Of a stretch of 64,000 nt of DNA, positions 37,070 through 47,305 are shown piece after piece (the stretch's first letter is position 1; every line of letters begins with the position of its first letter). Both the position numbers and the translations under genes were made by a program. The stretch spans positions 310,001-374,000 of the forward strand of contig NZ_CP107031.2 in assembly GCF_027474845.2 (NCBI RefSeq), written 5' to 3'. Below the pieces are notes generated by a model that worked only from the letters and a program-made list of their open reading frames with translations, was not told the origin of the DNA and ran no database searches. The DNA comes from Maribacter aestuarii. GTDB lineage: Bacteria > Bacteroidota > Bacteroidia > Flavobacteriales > Flavobacteriaceae.

Positions 37070-39607
37070 TTAAGATTCCGTTTCTTCGGTATCACTATTA
37101 TCAATTCCCGTGCCATCTTCCTCGGTCTTTACTTCCATATCGAGAATGTTGGTTTCGTCCAAGTCGTCCTCATCCTTCATGACTTTGGCAACCGCGGCAA
37201 TGGAATCATCGCCTTTAATATTAATGAGTTTCACACCTTGAGTTGCCCTTCCCATAACTCGAAGGTCCTCCACACTCATTCGTATGGCAATGCCGGATTT
37301 ATTGATTATCATAAGATCATCCGAGTCCGTAACATTTTTAATGGCTACTAGATTACCCGTTTTCTCAGTAATACTAATGGTTTTTACTCCCTTTCCGCCT
37401 CGATTCGTAATGCGGTAATCTTCAATACTGGAACGTTTTCCATATCCGTTTTCGGAAACGACCAACAACTCGTCCTCAAAGTTGTGAACGGAAACCATGC
37501 CGATTACCTCATCGTTATCATCCGCCAATCGAATACCGCGGACCCCGGATGCATTTCTACCCATCGGCCTCGTCTTACTTTCCTCGAAGCGAATGGCTTT
37601 CCCGGATTTCAATCCCAAGAAAATCTGACTTGTACCCGTGGTTAATTTAGCTTCTAAAAGTTCATCCCCGTCCTTTATAGTTATGGCATTGATACCATTT
37701 TGACGTGGTCTAGAATACTGTTCCAAGGATGTCTTTTTAACAGTACCTTTTTTGGTAGCCATAATTACGTAATGACTATTCACATAGTCCTCATCCTTTA
37801 AATCTTGTGTACAGATGAAGGCTTTTACCATATCATCTTGCTCAATATTGATCAGATTTTGAATGGCTCTTCCTTTTGAAGTTCTACTTCCCTCAGGTAT
37901 TTCAAAAACACGCATCCAGAAACATTTTCCCTTTTGGGTAAAGAACAGCATGTATTGGTGGTTGGTACCCACAAATAGATATTCCAAAAAATCCTCATTA
38001 CGCGTAGAAGAAGCTTTTTGACCTACCCCTCCCCTGTTCTGTGTCTTGTATTCCGATAATGGTGTCCTCTTAATATATCCTGCACGGGATATGGTAATAA
38101 CAACCTGCTCATTAGGAATCATATCCTCCATGCTCAAATCCCCACCTGCAAAATTTATTTCTGAACGACGCTCATCTCCATATTTCTCCTTAACCTCAAG
38201 AAGTTCATCTTTGATAATCTGCATCCTACGCCCCTTCTTGTCTAGAATATCCTTTAAATCTGCAATGGTTTTGATGATGTCATCATACTCAGACCTCAAC
38301 TTATCCTGTTCCAGTCCGGTAAGTTGTCTCAAGCGCATTTCCACTATAGCTTTCGCTTGTATCTCGGTGAGCTTAAAGCGCTCCATAAGATTTTCTCGGG
38401 CTTCGTCCGCATTGGAAGACGCTCTAATAATTGCGATTACCTCGTCAATGTTATCCGAGGCTATAATAAGTCCTTCTAAGATGTGTGCACGGTCTTCGGC
38501 TTTTTTCAATTCAAACTTCGTACGCCTTACCACAACCTCGTGACGATGCTCAACAAAATGATGGATCATCTCCTTAACATTCAACAGCTGAGGTCTCCCT
38601 TTAACCAATGCAATATTATTTACACTAAAAGAAGTCTGTAGCGCAGTGTACTTGTAAAGCGTATTCAGGACAATATTCGGAATTGCATCACGCTTAAGTA
38701 TATAAACGATACGCATGCCGTTACGATCAGATTCATCCCGTATGGTCGAAATACCTTCAATTTTCTTATCGTTGACCAGATCTGCCGTCTTCTTAATCAT
38801 ATCGGCCTTGTTGACCTGATACGGTATTTCGGTAACGATAATGCACTCCCTGCCCTGTACTTCCTCAAAAGTGGCCTTGGCACGCATCATTATTCGGCCC
38901 CGCCCGGTGTGAAAGGCTTCCTTTACGCCATCATAACCATAAATAATGCCCCCCGTAGGAAAATCAGGTGCTTTAATATGGGTTATTAGCTCATCGATTT
39001 CGATATCGTTATTTTCAATGTATGCGACAGTACCGTCAACCACCTCTGAAAGGTTATGCGGCGGCATATTGGTTGCCATTCCTACCGCTATACCAGATGC
39101 TCCGTTAACCAATAGATTAGGCACCCTAGCAGGAAGCACAGTAGGCTCCATTAAAGAATCATCAAAATTTAATTGATGGTCCACGGTATCCTTCTCAATA
39201 TCTGCCAACATATCGTCCGCAATCTTTCGCATACGTGCCTCTGTGTAACGCATTGCCGCAGGGCTATCACCATCTATTGAACCAAAATTTCCTTGGCCAT
39301 CTATGAGCATATATCTTAAACTCCATTCCTGTGCCATACGCACCATGGTATCGTACACCGAGGTATCCCCATGAGGGTGGTACTTACCTAAAACCTCCCC
39401 GACGATACGGGCAGATTTCTTATGTGCGCTGCTACTCCTTACCCCGAGTTCGTGCATTCCATAAAGAACGCGACGGTGCACGGGTTTTAAGCCGTCCCTG
39501 ACATCGGGTAGGGCACGTGACACAATGACCGACATCGAATAATCGATGTAGGCAGATTTCATTTCATCTTCAATGTTAATAGGAATCAATTTTTCACCTT
39601 CCGCCAT
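37070..39607 (-). CDS. gyrA: DNA gyrase subunit A
   Basis: 845 aa, full length. The breakage-reunion domain has the Tyr nucleophile in [10 protein letters not shown] and the quinolone region [20 protein letters not shown], with Thr at the place of E. coli Ser83, which is normal for many non-enteric gyrases. The C-terminal pinwheel has the repeats [24 protein letters not shown] and [11 protein letters not shown], and a GyrA-box-like NRGGKG. The acidic tail ([18 protein letters not shown]) is typical. Divergent from clpC across 257 bp. Confidence 0.98.
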   Translation of the reverse strand: MAEGEKLIPINIEDEMKSAYIDYSMSVIVSRALPDVRDGLKPVHRRVLYGMHELGVRSSSAHKKSARIVGEVLGKYHPHGDTSVYDTMVRMAQEWSLRYMLIDGQGNFGSIDGDSPAAMRYTEARMRKIADDMLADIEKDTVDHQLNFDDSLMEPTVLPARVPNLLVNGASGIAVGMATNMPPHNLSEVVDGTVAYIENNDIEIDELITHIKAPDFPTGGIIYGYDGVKEAFHTGRGRIMMRAKATFEEVQGRECIIVTEIPYQVNKADMIKKTADLVNDKKIEGISTIRDESDRNGMRIVYILKRDAIPNIVLNTLYKYTALQTSFSVNNIALVKGRPQLLNVKEMIHHFVEHRHEVVVRRTKFELKKAEDRAHILEGLIIASDNIDEVIAIIRASSNADEARENLMERFKLTEIQAKAIVEMRLRQLTGLEQDKLRSEYDDIIKTIADLKDILDKKGRRMQIIKDELLEVKEKYGDERRSEINFAGGDLSMEDMIPNEQVVITISRAGYIKRTPLSEYKTQNRGGVGQKASSTRNEDFLEYLFVGTNHQYMLFFTQKGKCFWMRVFEIPEGSRTSKGRAIQNLINIEQDDMVKAFICTQDLKDEDYVNSHYVIMATKKGTVKKTSLEQYSRPRQNGINAITIKDGDELLEAKLTTGTSQIFLGLKSGKAIRFEESKTRPMGRNASGVRGIRLADDNDEVIGMVSVHNFEDELLVVSENGYGKRSSIEDYRITNRGGKGVKTISITEKTGNLVAIKNVTDSDDLMIINKSGIAIRMSVEDLRVMGRATQGVKLINIKGDDSIAAVAKVMKDEDDLDETNILDMEVKTEEDGTGIDNSDTEETES

Positions 39608-39864
39608 TTTAAAATCTTATGTTTTTTTATTAGTAAAAAAGCATGCCAATATACGCAAAATCACGGCCTTCAAAGAACAAGCAGACGTATTTATTCAATA
39701 ATTTATTAACACTAACCTTGTATACTTTAGTTAATAATTATACGTTCAAATACTTTAAAAAAGATTAGTTTTTGAATCAATTAGAATAACTTTAACGAAT
39801 ATAGGTATGGTATTTGCCTAGTATTGATTGAGATTTAGTAATTTTATAGTTGATAATATATTTT

Positions 39865-42420
39865 ATGGATGATAATTTTTCACCTAGGGTTAAGGATGTA
39901 ATTGCTTACAGTAAAGAAGAGGCGTTACGACTTGGCCACGACTTCATAGGCACCGAGCATTTGATGCTTGGTCTGTTGCGTGATGGTAATGGAAAGGCCA
40001 TTAGCATATTGGACGCGCTTGAGGTAGATTTGGAACATTTGAGAAGAAAAGTAGAGATTCTTAGTCCGTCCAATCCTAATGCCAGTGGAGTTCAAAAAGA
40101 TAAAAAGAATTTACATTTAACGCGACAAGCGGAGAGAGCTTTAAAAACTACATTTTTAGAGGCGAAACTATTTCAAAGTTCTTCAATTAATACGGCCCAC
40201 TTACTACTTTGTATTTTGAGGAACGAGAATGACCCTACTACCAAGTTATTGCATAAACTGAAGGTTGATTATGATGGAGTTAAGGAGCAGTTCAAGTTTA
40301 TGATTACAAGTGATGATGATATTGTAGACGGTCCTACCTCAGAGTCCTTTCCCAGTAATGATTCCGATGAAGCCAACGAAGGAAAAGAAAGTACTTTCGG
40401 CACATCTTCAAGTCAAAAGGGAGCCAAGAAATCCAAAACTCCGGTGTTGGACAATTTTGGCAGGGATTTGACCCATCTTGCAGAGGAAAATAAACTAGAC
40501 CCCGTTGTAGGTCGCGAAAAAGAAATTGAAAGGGTATCCCAAATTTTAAGTAGAAGGAAGAAAAATAATCCTTTACTTATAGGAGAACCTGGAGTTGGGA
40601 AGAGTGCAATTGCCGAAGGTTTGGCGCTGAGAATTATAAACAAAAAAGTATCCCGTATTCTTTACGGCAAGCGTGTCGTAACCTTGGATTTAGCATCCCT
40701 GGTTGCGGGTACTAAATATAGAGGACAATTTGAGGAGCGCATGAAAGCCGTCATGAACGAGCTTGAAAAGAATGACGATGTTATTCTGTTCATTGATGAG
40801 ATACACACTATTGTTGGTGCAGGTGGTGCAACCGGAAGTCTGGACGCTTCCAACATGTTCAAACCAGCCTTGGCAAGGGGTGAAATTCAATGTATCGGTG
40901 CTACTACCTTGGACGAGTACAGACAGTACATAGAAAAAGATGGCGCCTTGGAAAGACGTTTTCAAAAAGTTATCGTAGAACCTACCACAGTTGACGAGAC
41001 CATCGAAATCCTACATAACATTAAAGGAAAATATGAGGACCATCATAATGTAAGTTATACCGATGAAGCCATTGTGGCATGCGTTAAACTTACCAACAGA
41101 TACATGACGGACAGATTTCTACCGGACAAGGCTATTGATGCACTAGACGAAGCAGGTTCTAGGGTTCATATCGTAAATATGGACGTGCCCAAACAGATTT
41201 TGGAATTGGAAAAGAAGCTTGAGGACGTTCGGGAATTGAAAAACAGTGTCGTCAAAAAACAGAAATACGAAGAAGCTGCCAAGCTAAGGGATGACGAAAA
41301 GAGTCTGGAAAAAGAGTTGGCCATTGCACAAGAACGTTGGGAAGACGATTCGAAATTGAACAAGGAAACCGTTTCTGAGGATAATGTTGCCGATGTAGTA
41401 AGCATGATGAGCGGAATTCCGGTAAATAGGATCGCACAAACCGAAAGCAATAAGTTAGCTGAATTACCAAGTCTTATAAAAGCCAACGTTATTGGACAGG
41501 ATGAGGCCGTGGCAAAAGTTTCCAAAGCAATACAAAGAAACAGGGCCGGTCTCAAAGACCCAAACAAGCCTATTGGTTCTTTTATTTTCTTAGGACAGAC
41601 CGGTGTTGGTAAAACACAGTTGGCCAAAGTAATGGCGAAAGAATTGTTCGACTCCGAGGATGCCCTCATACGAATCGATATGAGCGAGTACATGGAGAAA
41701 TTTGCGATATCAAGATTGGTTGGTGCGCCTCCAGGGTATGTTGGATATGAAGAAGGAGGACAACTAACCGAGAAAGTTAGAAGAAAACCATATTCCGTAA
41801 TATTATTAGATGAAGTAGAAAAAGCACATCCAGATGTTTTCAACATGCTTTTGCAAGTATTGGATGATGGTTATTTAACGGATAGTCTGGGACGAAAAAT
41901 CGATTTCAGGAATTCGATAATTATTATGACGTCGAATATTGGCGCAAGACAATTAAAGGACTTTGGTCAAGGGGTAGGTTTTGGTACATCTGCCAAAAAG
42001 TCACAAGAAGATTCGTATCAAAAAGGTGTTATCGAAAATGCCTTGAAGAAAGCTTTTGCACCAGAATTTTTAAATAGGATTGACGATGTAATTGTGTTTA
42101 ACCCATTAGAAAGGGAGCATATTCATCAAATCATCGATATTGAATTGGCTAAGCTTTATAATCGCATTAAGGACATAGGATATCATCTCAACCTTTCAGA
42201 CGACGCAAAGGATTATATCGCCGAAAAAGGTTTTGACAAGCAATATGGTGCCCGACCTCTTAAACGAGCAATTCAAAAATATATTGAAGATGCTTTGGCG
42301 GAAGAAATTGTGAATTCTAAATTAGAAGATGGTGATACCATTTTCATGGATTTGGATAAAAAGAAGGAGGAGCTTACCATTAAAATTAAAAAAGCCGAAA
42401 AATCCTCTAAAACAGAATAA
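39865..42420 (+). CDS. clpC: ATP-dependent Clp protease ATP-binding subunit ClpC
   Basis: An Hsp100 unfoldase that feeds ClpP. I chose the ATG at 39865 (MDDNFSPRVKDVIAYSKEE) over the TTG at 39850. Two Clp N-repeats (1-145) precede AAA-1 (Walker A GEPGVGKSA, Walker B VILFIDEIHT). A middle domain with a UVR-like stretch (QKYEEAAKLRDDEKSLEKEL) and AAA-2 (GQTGVGKTQ, VILLDEVEKAHP) follow. It ends at 851 aa with a Lys-rich tail. The usual Gram-positive ctsR-mcsA-mcsB neighbours are absent. Confidence 0.97.
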   Translation: MDDNFSPRVKDVIAYSKEEALRLGHDFIGTEHLMLGLLRDGNGKAISILDALEVDLEHLRRKVEILSPSNPNASGVQKDKKNLHLTRQAERALKTTFLEAKLFQSSSINTAHLLLCILRNENDPTTKLLHKLKVDYDGVKEQFKFMITSDDDIVDGPTSESFPSNDSDEANEGKESTFGTSSSQKGAKKSKTPVLDNFGRDLTHLAEENKLDPVVGREKEIERVSQILSRRKKNNPLLIGEPGVGKSAIAEGLALRIINKKVSRILYGKRVVTLDLASLVAGTKYRGQFEERMKAVMNELEKNDDVILFIDEIHTIVGAGGATGSLDASNMFKPALARGEIQCIGATTLDEYRQYIEKDGALERRFQKVIVEPTTVDETIEILHNIKGKYEDHHNVSYTDEAIVACVKLTNRYMTDRFLPDKAIDALDEAGSRVHIVNMDVPKQILELEKKLEDVRELKNSVVKKQKYEEAAKLRDDEKSLEKELAIAQERWEDDSKLNKETVSEDNVADVVSMMSGIPVNRIAQTESNKLAELPSLIKANVIGQDEAVAKVSKAIQRNRAGLKDPNKPIGSFIFLGQTGVGKTQLAKVMAKELFDSEDALIRIDMSEYMEKFAISRLVGAPPGYVGYEEGGQLTEKVRRKPYSVILLDEVEKAHPDVFNMLLQVLDDGYLTDSLGRKIDFRNSIIIMTSNIGARQLKDFGQGVGFGTSAKKSQEDSYQKGVIENALKKAFAPEFLNRIDDVIVFNPLEREHIHQIIDIELAKLYNRIKDIGYHLNLSDDAKDYIAEKGFDKQYGARPLKRAIQKYIEDALAEEIVNSKLEDGDTIFMDLDKKKEELTIKIKKAEKSSKTE

Positions 42421-42442
42421 TTTATAAACGCTTTAATTTTTT

Positions 42443-42473
42443 AAAAGGAGTCCTGATAAAGGACTCCTTTTTT
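42443..42473 (+). terminator. Intrinsic terminator after clpC
   Basis: AAAAGGAGTCCT (42443-42454) pairs perfectly with AGGACTCCTTTT, loop GATAA, ending in T6. It begins 23 bp after the clpC stop. Confidence 0.93.
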
Positions 42474-42621
42474 CTTACAATTGATTTAGTAACGTAAGAA
42501 TAAAAATACAAGACTTTCTAGCTATACGCAGTACGAACGATATTTAGGCTTTTAATCTAATATTTTATAAAGAGGGCTTGTAACGGATTATTTTCGTCTC
42601 AGACACTATAATACACATCAA

Positions 42622-43023
42622 ATGAGCGTTGGATCTGCGAAGAAAAAGATAATTGTTAGAGAGTATGAATTGGAAATAGGAACGGTACAGGTATACAATG
42701 ATTATATGGTATCAATGTTTGATGAAGGGGCAACCTTAACTTTGGAGCGCGCCTACCAAATAATCGGAATTTCAGAAATTCATTTTAGGGATAGAAATTT
42801 TGGCTTCATAAGTCTGCGCAAAAATTCCTATGCCATTGATCCAACCATCTATAATTATCTTAAAGAACTAGATAATTTAAAAGCTTTTGCTATTGTCTCG
42901 GTGAAGGAAATTGATATGCACAACTTCAAAATAGAAAAGCTTTTCTACAAAAAACCCATGAAGTTCTTTATAGAATTTGATAACGCACTTAAGTGGGTTA
43001 AACGAAGGGTAAGAACTAAATAA
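42622..43023 (+). CDS. Hypothetical protein (STAS/SpoIIAA-like pattern)
   Basis: 133 aa, soluble. YELEIGTVQVYNDYMVSMFDEGATLTLERA opens a beta-alpha pattern (only the first part is quoted by position, residues 16-45), followed by FGFISLRKNSYAIDPTIYNYL, LKAFAIVSVKE and a final FIEFDNALKWVKR helix. This alternation recalls small SpoIIAA/STAS-like flavobacterial proteins, but without a diagnostic residue I leave function open. Convergent with nnr (33-bp gap). Confidence 0.7.
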   Translation: MSVGSAKKKIIVREYELEIGTVQVYNDYMVSMFDEGATLTLERAYQIIGISEIHFRDRNFGFISLRKNSYAIDPTIYNYLKELDNLKAFAIVSVKEIDMHNFKIEKLFYKKPMKFFIEFDNALKWVKRRVRTK

Positions 43024-43056
43024 ATATTGAATTTTCAATTCTTGCAAAATAAATAG

Positions 43057-44598
43057 TTATTCAGACTTTTTTTCCTCTTTTTGCGGCGGATCAGGAAGTT
43101 TAAAAAGGTCCAAATATGCATCGCCGAAGCTCTCAATTAGATCAGAAGCTGTAAGCGCTTGATAACCTGTTTTCTCCACAGCAGTATCTCCAGCCTTACC
43201 ATGAAGGTACACCCCAAAAATAGCGGCATTCAAAGGTGAATATTCCTGTGCTATAAGTCCCGTTAAAGCTCCGGCCAAAACATCTCCACTACCTGCCGTT
43301 GCCATACCAGGGTTACCCGTAGTATTTACGTATCCTTTGTCTTGATGTACAGTAATTGTATGGGCACCTTTTATAACAACTATACAATTATATTTTTTTG
43401 AAAAGGTTTTGGTTTTGTTGAGTTTATCAAAATCGTCCTTCCATTTCCCTATCAATCTTTCCAATTCTTTAGGATGCGGCGTTAGGATTGATTCTTTGGG
43501 CAGTAGGGATAATAATTCCTTGTGCTCGGCCAACATATTCAAACCGTCCGCATCAATTACTAAGGGGAGTGTGTTGTCCTTCAAAAAAGTCTGTAAAGCA
43601 TTAAGCGTATCCTTTTCTGTTCCCATGCCCATTCCAAGGCCAACTGCATTTGGTTTAATATTGATATCGATATTTGAAATAACTTCCTCTCCATCCGTAA
43701 TGACCATTACCTCTGGTGCCGAAGTTTGTATACTGTGGTATCCACATTTTGGCAAGTAGGCGGTAACCAAACCACTTCCTATCTGTAAAGCTGATTTTGC
43801 CGCCAATTGTACTGCGCCTATTTTTCCATAACTCCCACCTACTATCAAACTATGTCCATAAGTGCCCTTATGCGAATATTTAGCTCGTGGGATATATAGT
43901 GCTAGCACCTCGTTTTTGGCTATTAATTGATGTTGCGTTTCGGTATTTCCTAAGAACTCTTTGTCCAGTCCAATGTCCAAAACCTCCCATTGCTTCAAAT
44001 AGATTCCCGTTTCGGGAAGGAAGAAAACTAATTTCGGGGCTTGAAAGCTCAGCACATAGTTGGCCTTAACAACAGCTTCCTTATTTTTAGGCACCTTATC
44101 GGTAAACAATCCTGATGGTATGTCTACGGAAAGAATGAAAGCTTGCGATTTATGCAAATGGGCAATCAATTTTACGACCCAATCAGCTGGAGGCCTATTC
44201 AACCCGATACCGAATATGGCGTCTAAGATAATATCTTCTTTTCCAATTGGTGGAAATTCACAATCGGAATCCAAAAACTCGGGCCACACTTTGCGTTCTT
44301 TAAGGCGTTCCATGTTTATTAGAAAATCCTTGGAACGTTTCTTACTGTAATTAACTACATAAACACTAATGTCGTAACCATGCTCCTGTAAATGCCGGGC
44401 CAATGCAATACCATCGCCTCCGTTATTGCCAATACCGCAGAACAAATGAATTTTAACGGGTGCTCCCTGCAAACGTAAGTGCATCCAGTTAAAAATTTGT
44501 ATGGCGGCGCGTTCCATTAACTCATCGCTGGTAATCTGCTGTTTTTCAATTGTGAATTTATCAGCGGAATAGATTTGTTCTGCGGTAAAAAGCTTCAT
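43057..44598 (-). CDS. nnr: Bifunctional NAD(P)H-hydrate epimerase/ADP-dependent dehydratase
   Basis: Repairs hydrated NAD(P)H. The N-terminal YjeF epimerase domain (~1-215) has AEQIYSADKFTIEKQQI and FCGIGNNGGDGIALARHL. The C-terminal ribokinase-like dehydratase (~225-500) has HKGTYGHSLIVGGSYGKIGA, LVIDADGLNML, LTPHPKELERLI and the phosphate loop TTGNPGMATAGSGDVLAGAL (~440-460). The 513-aa length and domain order match the fused enzyme. Single gene, divergent from the thr operon leader. Confidence 0.95.
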   Translation of the reverse strand: MKLFTAEQIYSADKFTIEKQQITSDELMERAAIQIFNWMHLRLQGAPVKIHLFCGIGNNGGDGIALARHLQEHGYDISVYVVNYSKKRSKDFLINMERLKERKVWPEFLDSDCEFPPIGKEDIILDAIFGIGLNRPPADWVVKLIAHLHKSQAFILSVDIPSGLFTDKVPKNKEAVVKANYVLSFQAPKLVFFLPETGIYLKQWEVLDIGLDKEFLGNTETQHQLIAKNEVLALYIPRAKYSHKGTYGHSLIVGGSYGKIGAVQLAAKSALQIGSGLVTAYLPKCGYHSIQTSAPEVMVITDGEEVISNIDINIKPNAVGLGMGMGTEKDTLNALQTFLKDNTLPLVIDADGLNMLAEHKELLSLLPKESILTPHPKELERLIGKWKDDFDKLNKTKTFSKKYNCIVVIKGAHTITVHQDKGYVNTTGNPGMATAGSGDVLAGALTGLIAQEYSPLNAAIFGVYLHGKAGDTAVEKTGYQALTASDLIESFGDAYLDLFKLPDPPQKEEKKSE

Positions 44599-44652
44599 TC
44601 TATAATCAGGTTTAACAAAAAATAACGATTCCGCAAAAATTTGTAGAAACGT

Positions 44653-44682
44653 TTGATTAGCAGACCAAATGTACTACTTTTG
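44653..44682 (+). promoter_or_regulatory. Promoter of the threonine operon
   Basis: TTG at 44653-44655 and TACTTTTG at 44675-44682 are separated by exactly 19 bp, a full match to the Bacteroidota consensus TTG-N19-TAnnTTTG. Transcription should begin near 44689, leaving ~170 nt of leader before thrA, with a small ORF starting at 44700. Confidence 0.72.
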
Positions 44683-44699
44683 ACGTTCAACTATTTACT

Positions 44700-44792
44700 A
44701 TGGTCTACACAGCAACAGACTTAAAATTAGTTTCTCCCTTTGTAAACAATACGTTTGGCATTACTACGCTATGGTTTACCCCTGTGGGGTAA
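44700..44792 (+). CDS. Threonine-rich leader peptide, candidate attenuator of thrABC
   Basis: A 30-codon ORF begins ~11 nt after the predicted transcription start. It has 6 Thr and 1 Ile, four of the Thr clustered in NNTFGITTLWFTP near its end. Its last codons overlap a perfect hairpin (TTACCCC 44776-44782, GGGGTAA 44786-44792), and a second stem (TGTGTT/AACACA) lies at 44814-44829. Position, size and composition resemble thrL-type attenuator peptides. No T-run terminator is seen, so the mechanism, if any, differs from the enteric one. Confidence 0.5.
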   Translation: MVYTATDLKLVSPFVNNTFGITTLWFTPVG

Positions 44793-44861
44793 TAAAATGT
44801 ACACCTCCATCCCTGTGTTCTATAACACAAACAATTCTTTCGAAGTCAATAGTATATCATT

Positions 44862-47303
44862 ATGAGAGTTTTAAAATTTGGTGGTTCCTCGGTAGCCAGC
44901 CCAGAAAATATTGTTAAAATAAAAAATATCATCGCCGATTACGATGATACCATTGTAGTGGTGGTTTCCGCCTTTGGTGGAATAACCGATGAACTTTTAG
45001 CCGCAGGTGCCCTTGCCGCAAAGCAGGACATTGAATATAGGAATACCCTTAAAACCATAGAAAATAGGCATTTGAGCGCTATTAAGACCTTAATCCCGGT
45101 TACCGCCCAAAGCGGGTTACTTAGTAAAGTCAAAAGTGAACTTAACATTTTGGAAACCCTCTTGGAGGGCGCATTTCTCATTGGAGAAATTACGGAGAAA
45201 CTTTCCGATAAGATAGTAGGCTACGGGGAACTATTATCTTCATATATCATCAGCGAGTACTTTATGAGCGAGAATATGAATTGTGGGTACGTGGACAGTA
45301 GGAAGCTTATAAAAACTTTTAAAGCAAATGGTAAAAATAACGTGGATTTTAAAACTACGAATGCCAATTGTACCGAACACTTTAACCAATCCGGTAAAGA
45401 AATAATAGTCTGTCCTGGTTTTATTGCTTCATCCAAAAATGGGGATTCCACTACTCTTGGCCGCGGCGGATCAGATTACACAGCGGCCATATATGCCGCT
45501 GCAATAGACGCAGAAATGTTAGAGATATGGACAGATGTGAGCGGGATGTTCACCGCCAATCCGAAAATGGTTAAACAGGCGAAGACTATTCCTCATATTT
45601 CTTATGAGGAGGCGATGGAACTCTCTCATTTTGGAGCCAAAGTGCTGTATCCACCGACAATACAACCGGTATTGGCCAAGGGAATATCGATTGTAATAAA
45701 AAATACGTTTAGCCCAGAGGAAAAAGGTACGTTGATTACGCAGTCCAAAAATGAAAAAGGAAAAACGGTACGCGGTATTAGCCATATTGGCAACATGGGC
45801 TTACTGTCTTTGGAAGGTCCTGGAATGGTTGGGATTCCGGGGATATCCAAACGATTTTTTGAAGTGCTTTCCCAAGCGGATATTAGTGTAGTTCTTATCA
45901 CGCAGGCATCTTCCGAACATTCTATTTGTGTGGGGATTTCTGCGGATGATATTGAAAAGGCCAAGGAGGTTGTGAACGAGGCCTTTGTCTACGAAATTGA
46001 ACGGGGAAGGATAAGAAGCGTACAGCCCGAAAAGGACCTTGCCATAGTTGCCTTAGTAGGAGACAACATGAAAAGTCACCAAGGATTAAGCGGTAAGATG
46101 TTCAGTACTCTTGGAAAGAACAATGTTAATATCAGGGTTATTGCACAGGGCGCCTCTGAAAGGAACATTTCTTGCGTAATTGATGAAAAGGATGTGAAGA
46201 AGGCATTGAATGCCTTGCATGAGGAATTCTTTGAGGAAAATGTAAAGCAATTAAACCTTTTCGTGATGGGTGTTGGTAATGTTGGCTCCAAATTCCTGAA
46301 CCAGATTAAATTACAGCGAAAGTACTTAAAGGATAACTTGAAATTGAATGTAAGGGTCATTGGCATATCCAATTCAAGGACCATGATCTTTGACGAAAAG
46401 GGCATCGACTTAAATTCATGGGAAAAAACACTGGCAAGTGGTGAGAAGGCGGAGAAAGACCAGTTCTTCCATCAAGTGAATTCCTTAAACTTCCGAAATA
46501 GTATTTTTGTCGACAATACGGCGAGTGAAGCGGTTTCCTCTACTTACAGGGCTTATTTAGGTAATAGTATCTCTGTAGTCACCTGTAATAAAATTGCCTG
46601 TTCGTCAAATTATGAAAATTATGCAACTTTAAAGACGCTGGCCCGCGAATATAACGCACCATTTTTGTTTGAAACTAATGTTGGTGCTGGATTGCCCATT
46701 ATTGATACATTGAAACACCTCATAGCTTCAGGAGATAAAATATTAAAAATTCAAGCGGTGTTATCCGGAAGTTTAAATTTTGTCTTTAACAATTTCAATG
46801 ACAAAACCACTTTCCATGATGTGGTGAAACAAGCTCAAGAGGAAGGTTACACCGAACCGGACCCAAAAATAGACCTTAGCGGAATTGATGTGATGCGAAA
46901 AATATTAATCTTAGCCAGAGAAAGTGGGAATGTTTTGGAAATAGATGATATTGAGAACAAGTCGTTTTTACCGGAAGAAAGTCTTAAGTCTGAGAATAAT
47001 GAGGATTTCTTCAAATCCTTGGTCAAGTACGAAAGTGAATTTCAAGATATATATAACAAGGCGGCGGCTAACAACAGTAAACTTAAATACGTTGCACAAT
47101 TTCAGGATGGAAGGGCAAGTGTTAGTTTACAGGAAATTCCTAAAGGACATGACTTCTATAATTTAGAAGGAAGTGACAATATTGTACTCTTCTATACAGA
47201 AAGATATCCCAATCAGCCTCTAATCATAAAAGGTGCAGGTGCAGGTGCTGATGTAACTGCTTCAGGAATCTTTGCTGATGTTATAAGGATAGGAAATTTT
47301 TAA
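44862..47303 (+). CDS. thrA: Bifunctional aspartate kinase/homoserine dehydrogenase
   Basis: Catalyses the first and third steps from aspartate to threonine and methionine. The kinase (~1-285) has MRVLKFGGSSVASPENI and TTLGRGGSDYTAAIYAAA. Two ACT regulatory units (~310-460; ISVVLITQASSEHSICVGI, VNIRVIAQGASERNISCVI) suggest feedback inhibition by threonine. The homoserine dehydrogenase part (~465-813) has NLFVMGVGNVGSKFL (NAD(P) site), FETNVGAGLPIID and VLSGSLNFVFN. 813 aa, as in E. coli ThrA. thrB starts 2 bp after the stop. Confidence 0.97.
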   Translation: MRVLKFGGSSVASPENIVKIKNIIADYDDTIVVVVSAFGGITDELLAAGALAAKQDIEYRNTLKTIENRHLSAIKTLIPVTAQSGLLSKVKSELNILETLLEGAFLIGEITEKLSDKIVGYGELLSSYIISEYFMSENMNCGYVDSRKLIKTFKANGKNNVDFKTTNANCTEHFNQSGKEIIVCPGFIASSKNGDSTTLGRGGSDYTAAIYAAAIDAEMLEIWTDVSGMFTANPKMVKQAKTIPHISYEEAMELSHFGAKVLYPPTIQPVLAKGISIVIKNTFSPEEKGTLITQSKNEKGKTVRGISHIGNMGLLSLEGPGMVGIPGISKRFFEVLSQADISVVLITQASSEHSICVGISADDIEKAKEVVNEAFVYEIERGRIRSVQPEKDLAIVALVGDNMKSHQGLSGKMFSTLGKNNVNIRVIAQGASERNISCVIDEKDVKKALNALHEEFFEENVKQLNLFVMGVGNVGSKFLNQIKLQRKYLKDNLKLNVRVIGISNSRTMIFDEKGIDLNSWEKTLASGEKAEKDQFFHQVNSLNFRNSIFVDNTASEAVSSTYRAYLGNSISVVTCNKIACSSNYENYATLKTLAREYNAPFLFETNVGAGLPIIDTLKHLIASGDKILKIQAVLSGSLNFVFNNFNDKTTFHDVVKQAQEEGYTEPDPKIDLSGIDVMRKILILARESGNVLEIDDIENKSFLPEESLKSENNEDFFKSLVKYESEFQDIYNKAAANNSKLKYVAQFQDGRASVSLQEIPKGHDFYNLEGSDNIVLFYTERYPNQPLIIKGAGAGADVTASGIFADVIRIGNF

Positions 47304-47305
47304 CC

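Noticed and set aside
41166..41846. 226-codon antisense ORF inside clpC
   Set aside because: It is the mirror of a highly conserved clpC coding region, Ser/Leu/Phe-rich with no family features.
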